This document shows positions 44,166 through 51,091 of a DNA stretch of 64,000 bases, in pieces. This stretch comes from an uncultured Acidobacteriota bacterium (lineage in GTDB: Bacteria; Acidobacteriota; Vicinamibacteria; Fen-336). The first letter of the stretch is position 1. Each line of letters starts with the position of its first letter. The translations under genes and the position numbers were made by a program. The notes beneath the pieces were generated by a model, which worked only from the letters and a program-made list of their open reading frames with translations, made no database searches and was not told the DNA's origin. The DNA lies in the NCBI GenBank assembly GCA_902826455.1, contig CADEEV010000016.1, forward strand, positions 29,300-93,299. Reading direction: 5' to 3'.

Positions 44166-46357
44166 GCGGCCCCGTCCCGCTCCTGGACATCCGTACCCGC
44201 TGGAAGGCGGGCCAGGTCGCCCTGGGCCTGGCGGGCATCCTGACCCTCGTCGCGTTGTTGCGGCCGCTCGAGTTCCCGGTGGGTCCGCCGTGGCTGCGGC
44301 TGCTGCTCACCGTCACCCTCGGCCTCGGCGTCATCGGCAGCGCCATGCTGTCGAGCCTGCGGGGCCGCGGCCAGGCCGAGCAGCTCGCCTTCTACGCCTT
44401 CCTCACGCTCTCGGTCGACGCCCTCGGGCAGGTGGTGGCGCCCCTGGGCTGGCCCGGCTGGCCGCTCATGACGCTGTTGCTCGCCGGCGTCGCGGTCGCG
44501 GAGAAGCTCCACGTGGCCCTGGGCGTCGCGGCCCTCGCGGCGCTCCTCGCGATCGGGGACTCCGCCCACTCGTCCTTCGCGATCTGGAAGCCGGCGCTCG
44601 CCGCGACCCTGGGTTACGCCGCCCTCGTGTTCGCCGTGAACCGGGCGCTGCTCGGGGAGAAGCGCCGGCTCAGCCGCACGGTCGACGAGCTGGCGCGCCT
44701 CAAGTACGGCATCGGGCAGCTCGACGACGAGATCGACGGCCGGCAGGAGGCCGACGCCGCCGCGGCTCCGTCGGCGGGCGCCGCGGCCCCCGGCAAGAAG
44801 CCCATGGTGTCGGTCACGGCGCCGCTCCGGCTCGTCTCGGACGAGGTGCGCCGGGCGCGCCGTGTCGACCGCGCCGAGGAGCTGGGGGAGACGCTGTCGC
44901 GCCTCGTGGGCCTGGCCCACGTCGCGACCGGCGCTCACTCCGTCCTCCACTTCGAGGTGGATCGCACGCGCGACGTCGCGTTCCTGCGCGCCTTCTCCGG
45001 GCCCGAGTCGCTGGTCGCCGACGCCAGCGTCGCGCTCTCGGCCGATCCCTTTGCGTTCGTGCTCGACCGCGGCGCGTCGTTCTACGCGACGGACTTCAAG
45101 AAGGTGCTGTGGAGCCTGCCGTGGTACCGCGGCGAGGTGAAGGTGGGGTCGCTCCTGGCGGTGCCTGTCAAGACCGGCGGCGCCGTGGCCGGGATCCTGG
45201 TCGCGGACAGGCTCGAGGTCCAGGCATTGACCGGCGTCGAGCCGCAGATCCTCGAAGGTTTCGCGGCCCTCGCCGGCGACACGCTCGTGCGCGCCCGGGC
45301 CTTCCAGAGCCGCGAGGACCTGGCCGTCGAGCTGGGCGCCGTGTACCCCGTCTCGCGCAGCCTCGTGATGCAGAAGGAAGTGGCCTCGGTGCGCAAGCTG
45401 CTGCTGCGCTCCGCCAAGGAGATCGTGAGCTTCGAGGGCGCCGCGATCGTCCAGACCAAGGAAGGCCACACGGGCTACCGCATCGAGAACACCGAGGGCT
45501 GGGCGCGCGAGTTCGAGGGCCGCGACGTCGCGATCAACGAGCGCACCTGGACCGCCTGGGTACTCAACAGCGCCGAGGAATTCCAGGTCCTGGACGACGT
45601 GACCGGCCAGCGCGAGCGCATGCCGATCCTCGTGCTCGACGAAGGCAGCGGCCGCGCCGAGTCCCTGCTGGCCGTGCCCCTGCGCTCCGGAGACCGCAAC
45701 CTGGGCGCGCTGATGCTCATGGGCCGGCGCGGCGACTTCAGCACCGCGCTCGGCCGCGTGCTGCAGCTCCTGGCGAACCAGGCCGCCGCCTCGCTCTCGA
45801 CGATCCTGATGGCCGAGCGGAACAAGCAGCTCGCGGTGAAGGACGGGCTCACGGGCCTGTTCAACCGCCGCGTCTTCACCGAGGAGCTGGCCCGGGCCGT
45901 GAAGCGCCAGGACCGCCAGGGCGGCAGCTTCGCGCTGGCGCTGCTCGACATCGACCACTTCAAGAAGCTCAACGACACCTTCGGGCACCCGGCCGGCGAC
46001 GGGGCCCTGAAGGAGGTGGCCGCGACCCTGACGTCGGTGCTGCGCGAGGGCGACGTGGCGGCGCGCTACGGCGGCGAGGAGTTCGCGGTGATCCTGCCGG
46101 GCAGCGACGAGGCCGGAGCCCTCAACCTGGCCGAGCGCCTGCGCGAGGCGATCCCGAAGCGGGCCCACATCCACGAGGGCACGCAGCTCAAGGTCACGGC
46201 GAGCATCGGCGTCGCGGTGTGGCCGGCGGCCGGCGCGACGCCCGAGGCCATCCTCGCCGCGGCCGACCGCGCGCTCTACGCGGCGAAGGGCGCCGGCCGC
46301 AACCGCGTGGTGGCCGCGTCCAGCCTGGCGCCGCCCGAGGTCCTACCGCCGGGCTGA
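44162..46357 (+). CDS. Membrane diguanylate cyclase with GAF domains
   Basis: A protein of about 731 residues that would make c-di-GMP. The N-terminal 170 residues hold several membrane helices; then come two GAF-type sensory regions (about 230-380 and 395-550) and a GGDEF domain (about 560-725). The active site is GGEEF at 637-641, preceded by REGD, an RxxD inhibitory site at the correct five-residue distance, so product feedback is likely. No ATG, GTG or TTG starts the frame near the expected N-terminus. CTG 44162 overlaps the stop of the preceding gene (CTGA) and is my best choice, but CTG 44183 or ATC 44189 are alternatives. The 3' end overlaps the convergent MFS gene by 15 bp. Confidence 0.88.
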   Translation: MSGPVPLLDIRTRWKAGQVALGLAGILTLVALLRPLEFPVGPPWLRLLLTVTLGLGVIGSAMLSSLRGRGQAEQLAFYAFLTLSVDALGQVVAPLGWPGWPLMTLLLAGVAVAEKLHVALGVAALAALLAIGDSAHSSFAIWKPALAATLGYAALVFAVNRALLGEKRRLSRTVDELARLKYGIGQLDDEIDGRQEADAAAAPSAGAAAPGKKPMVSVTAPLRLVSDEVRRARRVDRAEELGETLSRLVGLAHVATGAHSVLHFEVDRTRDVAFLRAFSGPESLVADASVALSADPFAFVLDRGASFYATDFKKVLWSLPWYRGEVKVGSLLAVPVKTGGAVAGILVADRLEVQALTGVEPQILEGFAALAGDTLVRARAFQSREDLAVELGAVYPVSRSLVMQKEVASVRKLLLRSAKEIVSFEGAAIVQTKEGHTGYRIENTEGWAREFEGRDVAINERTWTAWVLNSAEEFQVLDDVTGQRERMPILVLDEGSGRAESLLAVPLRSGDRNLGALMLMGRRGDFSTALGRVLQLLANQAAASLSTILMAERNKQLAVKDGLTGLFNRRVFTEELARAVKRQDRQGGSFALALLDIDHFKKLNDTFGHPAGDGALKEVAATLTSVLREGDVAARYGGEEFAVILPGSDEAGALNLAERLREAIPKRAHIHEGTQLKVTASIGVAVWPAAGATPEAILAAADRALYAAKGAGRNRVVAASSLAPPEVLPPG

Positions 46358-47521
46358 GCGCCGCTGCGCGGCGAGCATCGCCGCCAGGGCCAGGAACAGC
46401 GCCGCGTTGACATAGTAGATGCCGCGCAGGTCCCAGTGCACGAGGAGGCCGGCCACGGAAGGGGACACGGCGCCGCCGAACAGGGCGGCCGCGGAGAAGT
46501 AGCCGAAGGCCGTCGTGCGGCACTCCTGCGGCACGCTGAGCCCGCCGATGGTGTAGCACAGCGTCAGCGCTCCGCCCGAGGCGAGCCCCAGGAGCGTGGC
46601 GCAGAACAGGAACGGTGCGAAGCGCGGGACCACCGCCATGGGCAGCACGGTCAGGGCGCCGCCGACGAGGCTCGCGACGAGCAGGCCGTGGGGCGGCCGG
46701 TCGCGACACACGCGCCCGAGCGTCATCGCGGAGGCCGCGGCCGCCACCGAGTAGACGGAGATGAGCAGTCCCGTGAAGAGCGCGAGGCGCGCCGGCGCGA
46801 TGCCCAGCAGCTGCAGGTGCAGCGGCAGGATCGGTGTGTACGAGCGGCCGATGAAGTTCACGAAGAAGAGGACCACGAGCAGGGCGCCCATCTCGGGGAG
46901 CCGGAGCAGCCCGCCAAGGGCGAGGGTCGGCTTCAGCGCGGCCGCCGCCCCGGGCCTCGGGTCGTCGTAGAGCATCGCGACGAGCGCGAACGCCGCGCCG
47001 CAGGCGACGGCCGCGGCCAGGAACGTGCGCCGGCTGCCGACGGCGCTGGCGAGCGCGCCGCCCGCGAACGGGCCGACCGCCGCGGACAGGATCTTGGCGG
47101 CCTCGATGAGGCCGACGGCCTTGCCGGTCTGTTCCCGCGGTCCTTGCGACGTCGCCATGGCGAGGCCGAGCGGTCCGATGCCGCCGAACAGCCCGAGCGC
47201 GACGCGCGTGGCGAGGAGCTCGTAGACGTCGCGCACCACGGCCGAGAGCGCCAGCAGGAGCACGTACGCGCCGAGCGCCACGAGGGCCATGGTCTTCTGG
47301 CCGTGGCGGTCCGCGAGCCGGCCCCAGGCCGGGGCCAGCAGGCCGGCGAGCAGCGGCCCGATGCCGATGAGGAAGCCGGACCAGAGCGCCACGCGCTCGT
47401 CGCCCACGACACCGAGCTCCCGCACGTAGAGCGGCAGGAACGGCAGCACGAAGGCGAAGCCGGCGAAGACCACGAAGACCGTGGCCACCATGACGTACTG
47501 GTTGCGCTGCCAGGACTGCAT
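46343..47521 (-). CDS. MFS transporter (multidrug-efflux-like)
   Basis: A 392-residue protein with 12 predicted membrane helices and a central cytoplasmic loop. The conserved loop 2-3 motif is AWGRLADRHGQKT (near residues 62-74), and QGPREQTGKAVGLIEAAK fits the antiporter-type motif region of drug/proton antiporters. No substrate can be assigned. ATG 47521 overlaps the stop of acpS (TGATG), so it is translated after acpS in the same transcript. That link to a lipid or polyketide carrier-protein gene may be fortuitous. Its tail overlaps the diguanylate cyclase gene. Confidence 0.85.
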   Translation of the reverse strand: MQSWQRNQYVMVATVFVVFAGFAFVLPFLPLYVRELGVVGDERVALWSGFLIGIGPLLAGLLAPAWGRLADRHGQKTMALVALGAYVLLLALSAVVRDVYELLATRVALGLFGGIGPLGLAMATSQGPREQTGKAVGLIEAAKILSAAVGPFAGGALASAVGSRRTFLAAAVACGAAFALVAMLYDDPRPGAAAALKPTLALGGLLRLPEMGALLVVLFFVNFIGRSYTPILPLHLQLLGIAPARLALFTGLLISVYSVAAAASAMTLGRVCRDRPPHGLLVASLVGGALTVLPMAVVPRFAPFLFCATLLGLASGGALTLCYTIGGLSVPQECRTTAFGYFSAAALFGGAVSPSVAGLLVHWDLRGIYYVNAALFLALAAMLAAQRRSARR

Positions 47522-47898
47522 CACGACAGCAGGTGGAACTCGCCCAGCACCAGGTTCCCGCGCTCCTCGAGGAAGAGGGCGCCCGCCCCTCGCGAGCCGA
47601 GGCGCTCGGCCCGCGCGAGGGCCGGGCCGACGAGGGTGGCGCTCGCCGGCGGCCCGGAGACGACGATCACGTCGCGCCAGCGCACCCCGCGCGTCCATCC
47701 CGTGCCCAGGGCCTTGCTCACCGATTCCTTGCCCGCGATCGCGAGGGCGACGGCCCGCGCGCGCTCCCGCGGCTCCCGCGGCAGCCTCCCGGCTTCAGGC
47801 GGATCCATGAGCCGGGCGACGAGGCGCTCGCCCCAGCGCGCGAGCGACGCCTCGACCCGGTCTCGCTCGATCAGGTCGACGCCGAGGCCCACGACCAT
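47521..47898 (-). CDS. acpS: Holo-[acyl-carrier-protein] synthase
   Basis: A 125-residue phosphopantetheinyl transferase of the small AcpS type, which loads 4'-phosphopantetheine onto acyl carrier protein. The magnesium/CoA ligands are D8 in VGLGVDLIE and E58 in AGKESVSKALGTG, at almost the same positions as in the E. coli enzyme. The length is normal for the family. ATG 47898 is preceded at six bases by TATCGT, a -10-like box that suggests a leaderless start. Upstream, the frame stays open for 39 more codons but these have no family features. Confidence 0.93.
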   Translation of the reverse strand: MVVGLGVDLIERDRVEASLARWGERLVARLMDPPEAGRLPREPRERARAVALAIAGKESVSKALGTGWTRGVRWRDVIVVSGPPASATLVGPALARAERLGSRGAGALFLEERGNLVLGEFHLLS

Positions 47899-47904
47899 CG
47901 CGGG

Positions 47905-47910
47905 ACGATA
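47905..47910 (-). promoter_or_regulatory. Candidate -10 box (TATCGT) of acpS, predicted leaderless
   Basis: TATCGT on the minus strand is six bases (CCCGCG) from ATG 47898, the same spacing as the other start-proximal boxes. Confidence 0.4.
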
Positions 47911-47942
47911 GCACGTGAGGGTGAGACGGCTCACAGCGGGCT

Positions 47943-47970
47943 TTGCCTGCCGCCCGCACCGGTCTAGAAT
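47943..47970 (+). promoter_or_regulatory. Sigma70-type promoter of the second Ser/Thr kinase gene
   Basis: TTGCCT (47943-47948) and TAGAAT (47965-47970) are separated by 16 bp. The start would be near 47977, giving a leader of about 28 nt with a purine-rich AAAGAGAG just before GTG 48005. Confidence 0.55.
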
Positions 47971-48004
47971 CCCCAAGCACGTTACCGCCCCCCAAAGAGA
48001 GCTC

Positions 48005-49966
48005 GTGGAAACCATCGGGAAGTATCAGATCCAGAAGGTGCTCGGCCGCGGCGGCATGGGCACCGTCTACGAAGCCCTCGATCCCCTGATCAACCGCAAG
48101 GTCGCGGTCAAGACCATGATCCCCGGGCTCGCCGAGAACCCGGACCTGCGCACGCGCTTCCTGCGCGAGGCCCAGGCGGCGGGCGGCCTGCGCCACCGCA
48201 ACATCGTCACGGTCTACGACCTGGGCGAGGACAAGGGTCAGCCCTATATCGCGATGGAGTTCATCGAGGGGACCGACCTCGAGAAGGTGATCCAGTCCAA
48301 GGAGCCGCACGGGCTTGCCTGGAAGCTCGACGTCCTGCACCAGATCTGCGAGGGCCTCGCCTACGCCCACAAGAACGGGATCGTGCACCGCGACGTGAAG
48401 CCCGCGAACATCCGCGTCACCCACGACGGCGACGTGAAGATCATGGACTTCGGCATCGCGCAGCTCCAGTCGTCCACCATGACCAAGGGCGGGCTCGTGC
48501 TCGGCACGGTCCACTACATGTCGCCGGAGCAGATCGAAGGCCACAAGGTCGATCACCGCGCGGACATCTTCTCGGTGGGGGCGATCGCCTACGAGCTCAT
48601 CTCCGGGCGCCGGCCGTTCGAGGGCGAGAGCCTCACGGCCGTGATGTTCCGGGTCATGAACGAGAGCCCGGACCTGAAGCCCCTCGCCACGGAGTACTCG
48701 CCGGCCCTCGACGAGGTGATCCTGAAGGCCCTGGCCCGCGACGTGGCCGCGCGCTACCAGAACCTCGACGACATGGCGACCGACCTCGAGGCCGTGCTGC
48801 GCCGCGCGGGCGCCGCGAGCGGCCCCGCGCTGGACGACCGCACGGCCCTCGTGGTGCGGCTCGTCGAGGAAGGCCAGCAGTTCCTGACCCGCGGCGACCC
48901 CGAGCCGGCCGTGACCCTGGCCCGCGAGGCCCTGGCCGCGATGCCCACCGACCTGGGCGCGCGCGAGCTGCTGCGCGTGGCCGAGGGCGAGGCCCTGGGC
49001 CGGCGCGTCGAGCGCGAGATCGCCGAGATGAAGAGCGCGATGCAGCGCGCCCGCACGGACGGCCAGCTGCAGAAGGCCTTGAGCTTCTGCAAGCGCCTCC
49101 TCGAGCTCAACCCCGACGACAAGGACGTCGCGGCCGCCAGCGCCCAGATCGCGAGCGCGATCCACGACAAGGAAGTCGAGCAGATGTGCTCGCTGGCCCT
49201 CGCGTACGCGGCCGACGGCGACGTGGAGCTCGCGAAGAAGATCGCCGCCAAGATCGAGCGCCTGTCGCCGCGCAGCCCGCGCTACCTGCAGCTCAAGAAG
49301 TACCTGGACGACGAGGGCGCCCGACGCTCGGCCGAGAGCCTGGTCGCGGCGGCCCAGGACCACCTGGCCCACGGCAACCTCGACGAGGCCAAGGCCGCCG
49401 CCGAGGACGCGCTCAAGGCGCAACCCGGCCACACGCTGGCCCGCGAGATCCGCGACCGCGCCGGCGCCTTCCTGGCCGCGAAGGCCAAGGCGGCGGTTCC
49501 GCCCCCGGCAGCGCCCGAGCCCCCGAAGCCCGAGGCTCCCAAGCCGGCGCCCCCGAAGCCGGAACCCGTGGTCAAGCCTGCGCCCCCCGTCGTGGTCGAG
49601 AAGCCCGCGCCCGCGCCGCCTCCTCCGCCGGCTCCAGCTCCAGCCCCAGCTCCAGCTCCAGCTCCCGTCGCTCCGCCCAAGCCGCCGCCGCCCCCCCCGC
49701 CGCCGCCCGCTCCTGCCGTGGTCAAGGCGCCCCCGGCGCCCCGGCCGCCGCCCGTGGTTCCGGCCCCGCCCACCCCGCAGGCGGCCGCCGCTCCGGCCCC
49801 CGAGAGCCGGCGGGGCGAGGTCGAGGCGCTCACGACGGCGGCGCTCAACGCCTTCGTCGAGAACAACTACCCCAAGGCCCGCAAGGCCGTGGAGAAGGCC
49901 CTCGCCCTCGACCCGAAGAACAAGAAGGCGCGGGAGCTCCAGAAGATCCTCGGGGCCCTGGGCTAG
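48005..49966 (+). CDS. Ser/Thr protein kinase with TPR-like and Pro/Ala-rich C-terminal region
   Basis: A 653-residue Hanks-type kinase starting with GTG. The kinase domain (about 6-270) has GRGGMGTVYEA, K36 in VAVKTM, HRDVKPAN with D130, and DFG with D148, so it should be active. Residues about 290-500 are Ala/Glu-rich helical repeats of TPR type. Residues about 500-600 are almost only Pro, Ala, Lys and Val, including a PA repeat, and residues about 605-653 form one more TPR-like unit (AFVENNYPKARKAVEKALALDPKNKKA). Unlike the kinase at 23636-25906 I see no membrane helix, so it is probably cytoplasmic. It forms a single-gene unit with its own promoter. Confidence 0.9.
   Translation: METIGKYQIQKVLGRGGMGTVYEALDPLINRKVAVKTMIPGLAENPDLRTRFLREAQAAGGLRHRNIVTVYDLGEDKGQPYIAMEFIEGTDLEKVIQSKEPHGLAWKLDVLHQICEGLAYAHKNGIVHRDVKPANIRVTHDGDVKIMDFGIAQLQSSTMTKGGLVLGTVHYMSPEQIEGHKVDHRADIFSVGAIAYELISGRRPFEGESLTAVMFRVMNESPDLKPLATEYSPALDEVILKALARDVAARYQNLDDMATDLEAVLRRAGAASGPALDDRTALVVRLVEEGQQFLTRGDPEPAVTLAREALAAMPTDLGARELLRVAEGEALGRRVEREIAEMKSAMQRARTDGQLQKALSFCKRLLELNPDDKDVAAASAQIASAIHDKEVEQMCSLALAYAADGDVELAKKIAAKIERLSPRSPRYLQLKKYLDDEGARRSAESLVAAAQDHLAHGNLDEAKAAAEDALKAQPGHTLAREIRDRAGAFLAAKAKAAVPPPAAPEPPKPEAPKPAPPKPEPVVKPAPPVVVEKPAPAPPPPPAPAPAPAPAPAPVAPPKPPPPPPPPPAPAVVKAPPAPRPPPVVPAPPTPQAAAAPAPESRRGEVEALTTAALNAFVENNYPKARKAVEKALALDPKNKKARELQKILGALG
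49616..49770 (+). repeat. Pro/Ala low-complexity coding repeat with hexanucleotide units
   Basis: Inside the kinase gene, the hexamer GCTCCA and close variants recur around 49628-49672, followed by runs of CCG and a run of eight C. They encode alternating Pro-Ala and poly-Pro. The runs are prone to replication slippage, so length may vary between strains. Confidence 0.7.
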
Positions 49967-49997
49967 AACCGCCGGCCTCGGGCTTGCGGCTTGGGGC

Positions 49998-50003
49998 TAT
50001 AAT
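49998..50003 (+). promoter_or_regulatory. Consensus -10 box (TATAAT), predicted leaderless start at 50010
   Basis: A perfect TATAAT lies six bases (TCCCGC) before ATG 50010. No ribosome site exists between, so the transcript is predicted to begin at the start codon. Confidence 0.6.
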
Positions 50004-50009
50004 TCCCGC

Positions 50010-50558
50010 ATGCGTCGACTCATGCTGACGACAGCCCTCCTCCTGGCCGCCTCGGGGGCCTCAGCCTGGCAGTCCGCGGGCAAGCCCTCGCTCGGCGAGA
50101 TCGCGGAACGCACCAAGAAGGAACGCGAAGCCAAACGCGGCAACAAGCCGGCTCCGAAGGTGCTCACGGAGGCGGACCTCAAGGCCCGCCCCTCCGTGTC
50201 GAGCGACGTTCCGGCCGACGGCACGGACGCGACGGCCGCCGCACCGGCCGCGCCGGCCGCCGGCCCGGCCGACGCCAAGGCGCCGAAGACGGACGAGCAG
50301 CTGCGCGCGGAAAAGCGTCAAGAGATCGAGAAGAAGATCGCCGAGCAGCGCGCGACGGTCGGCATCGTCCGGAAGGCCATGGACGATGCCCAGCGCGAGC
50401 TCAGCGACCCGACCACGGCGACCACGTTCGGTTCGCGAGGCGCTGCGCTGCAGAAGATCCTCGACGACGGGCAGGGAGAGCTGAAGAAGGCCGAGCAAGC
50501 CATCGCCGACCTCGAAGACGAGGCACGGCGGCAGGGGATCGCGATCTCGCGTCCCTGA
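50010..50558 (+). CDS. Secreted Ala/Lys-rich coiled-coil protein of unknown function
   Basis: A 182-residue protein with a signal peptide (about 1-19, ending near GASAW). The first mature residues SLGEIAERTKKEREAKRG are a charged helix; a low-complexity Ala/Pro/Asp part follows (about 65-95), and the C-terminal 85 residues form a long helix with coiled-coil character (QEIEKKIAEQRATVGIVRKA). No enzyme motif is visible. It resembles its neighbour at 50582-51091 in size, order of parts and the motif at the mature N-terminus (SLGEIAERTKKEREAK against SLSELAAKEKERRSKAK), so the two look like an old tandem duplication. It may be a periplasmic structural or chaperone-like protein, but this is a guess. 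Confidence 0.7.
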   Translation: MRRLMLTTALLLAASGASAWQSAGKPSLGEIAERTKKEREAKRGNKPAPKVLTEADLKARPSVSSDVPADGTDATAAAPAAPAAGPADAKAPKTDEQLRAEKRQEIEKKIAEQRATVGIVRKAMDDAQRELSDPTTATTFGSRGAALQKILDDGQGELKKAEQAIADLEDEARRQGIAISRP

Positions 50559-50581
50559 CGTCGCCGCACAGGGGGTTTCTC

Positions 50582-51091
50582 ATGCGCATCGTCGCCGTGG
50601 CCGCGGCTGCCGCCGCCGCCCTTCTGCTCGCAACCGCGCCCTCGAGCGCCCAGAGCCTCTCGGAGCTCGCCGCCAAGGAGAAGGAGCGCCGCTCCAAGGC
50701 CAAGGTGGGAAAGACCTATACCGAGACGGACCTGGGCCGCGGCGGCAGCGTCGTGACCGCCGACGTGCCGGCGGCGGACGCCAAGCCCGCCGACGCGCCG
50801 GACGCCGCCAAGGCCGATCCCGCGAAGAAGGAAAAGACCGAGGACGAGCTGAAGACCGAGCGCCAGACGGCGTGGCGCGAGAAGGTCACGAAGACCGGGG
50901 CCGACATCACGCGTCTCCAGTCGCGCGCCGACCTGCTCCAGACGGCGCTCAACGACCTGTCCCAGAACCTCTACGGCAGCACGCGCCAGAGCCAGGCGGC
51001 GGAGCTCGAGCAGGTCCAGGGACAGCTCGCCGTCGCGCGCAAGGCCCTCGAGGACCTCCAGGAAGAAGGCCGGCGGAACGGCTACCGCTGA
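50582..51091 (+). CDS. Secreted coiled-coil protein, probable paralogue of the preceding gene
   Basis: A 169-residue protein with a signal peptide (about 1-24, ending ATAPSSAQ). The layout repeats that of the gene before it: a charged helix with SLSELAAKEKERRSKAK, a TYTETDLGRGGSVVTADVP segment, an Ala/Asp/Lys-rich linker, and a C-terminal helix (QSRADLLQTALNDLSQNLYG ... EQVQGQLAVARKALEDLQEE) with heptad-like spacing. It lies 23 bp after its paralogue and is probably co-transcribed. GGGG(T)TTCTC before the ATG gives only a weak ribosome site. Its stop region overlaps the tail of the M1-like peptidase gene by ten bases. Confidence 0.7.
   Translation: MRIVAVAAAAAAALLLATAPSSAQSLSELAAKEKERRSKAKVGKTYTETDLGRGGSVVTADVPAADAKPADAPDAAKADPAKKEKTEDELKTERQTAWREKVTKTGADITRLQSRADLLQTALNDLSQNLYGSTRQSQAAELEQVQGQLAVARKALEDLQEEGRRNGYR

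Noticed and set aside
49628..49772. Possible tandem-repeat locus or CRISPR-like array
   Set aside because: The repeats are hexamers and triplets within a coding Pro/Ala linker with no spacers.
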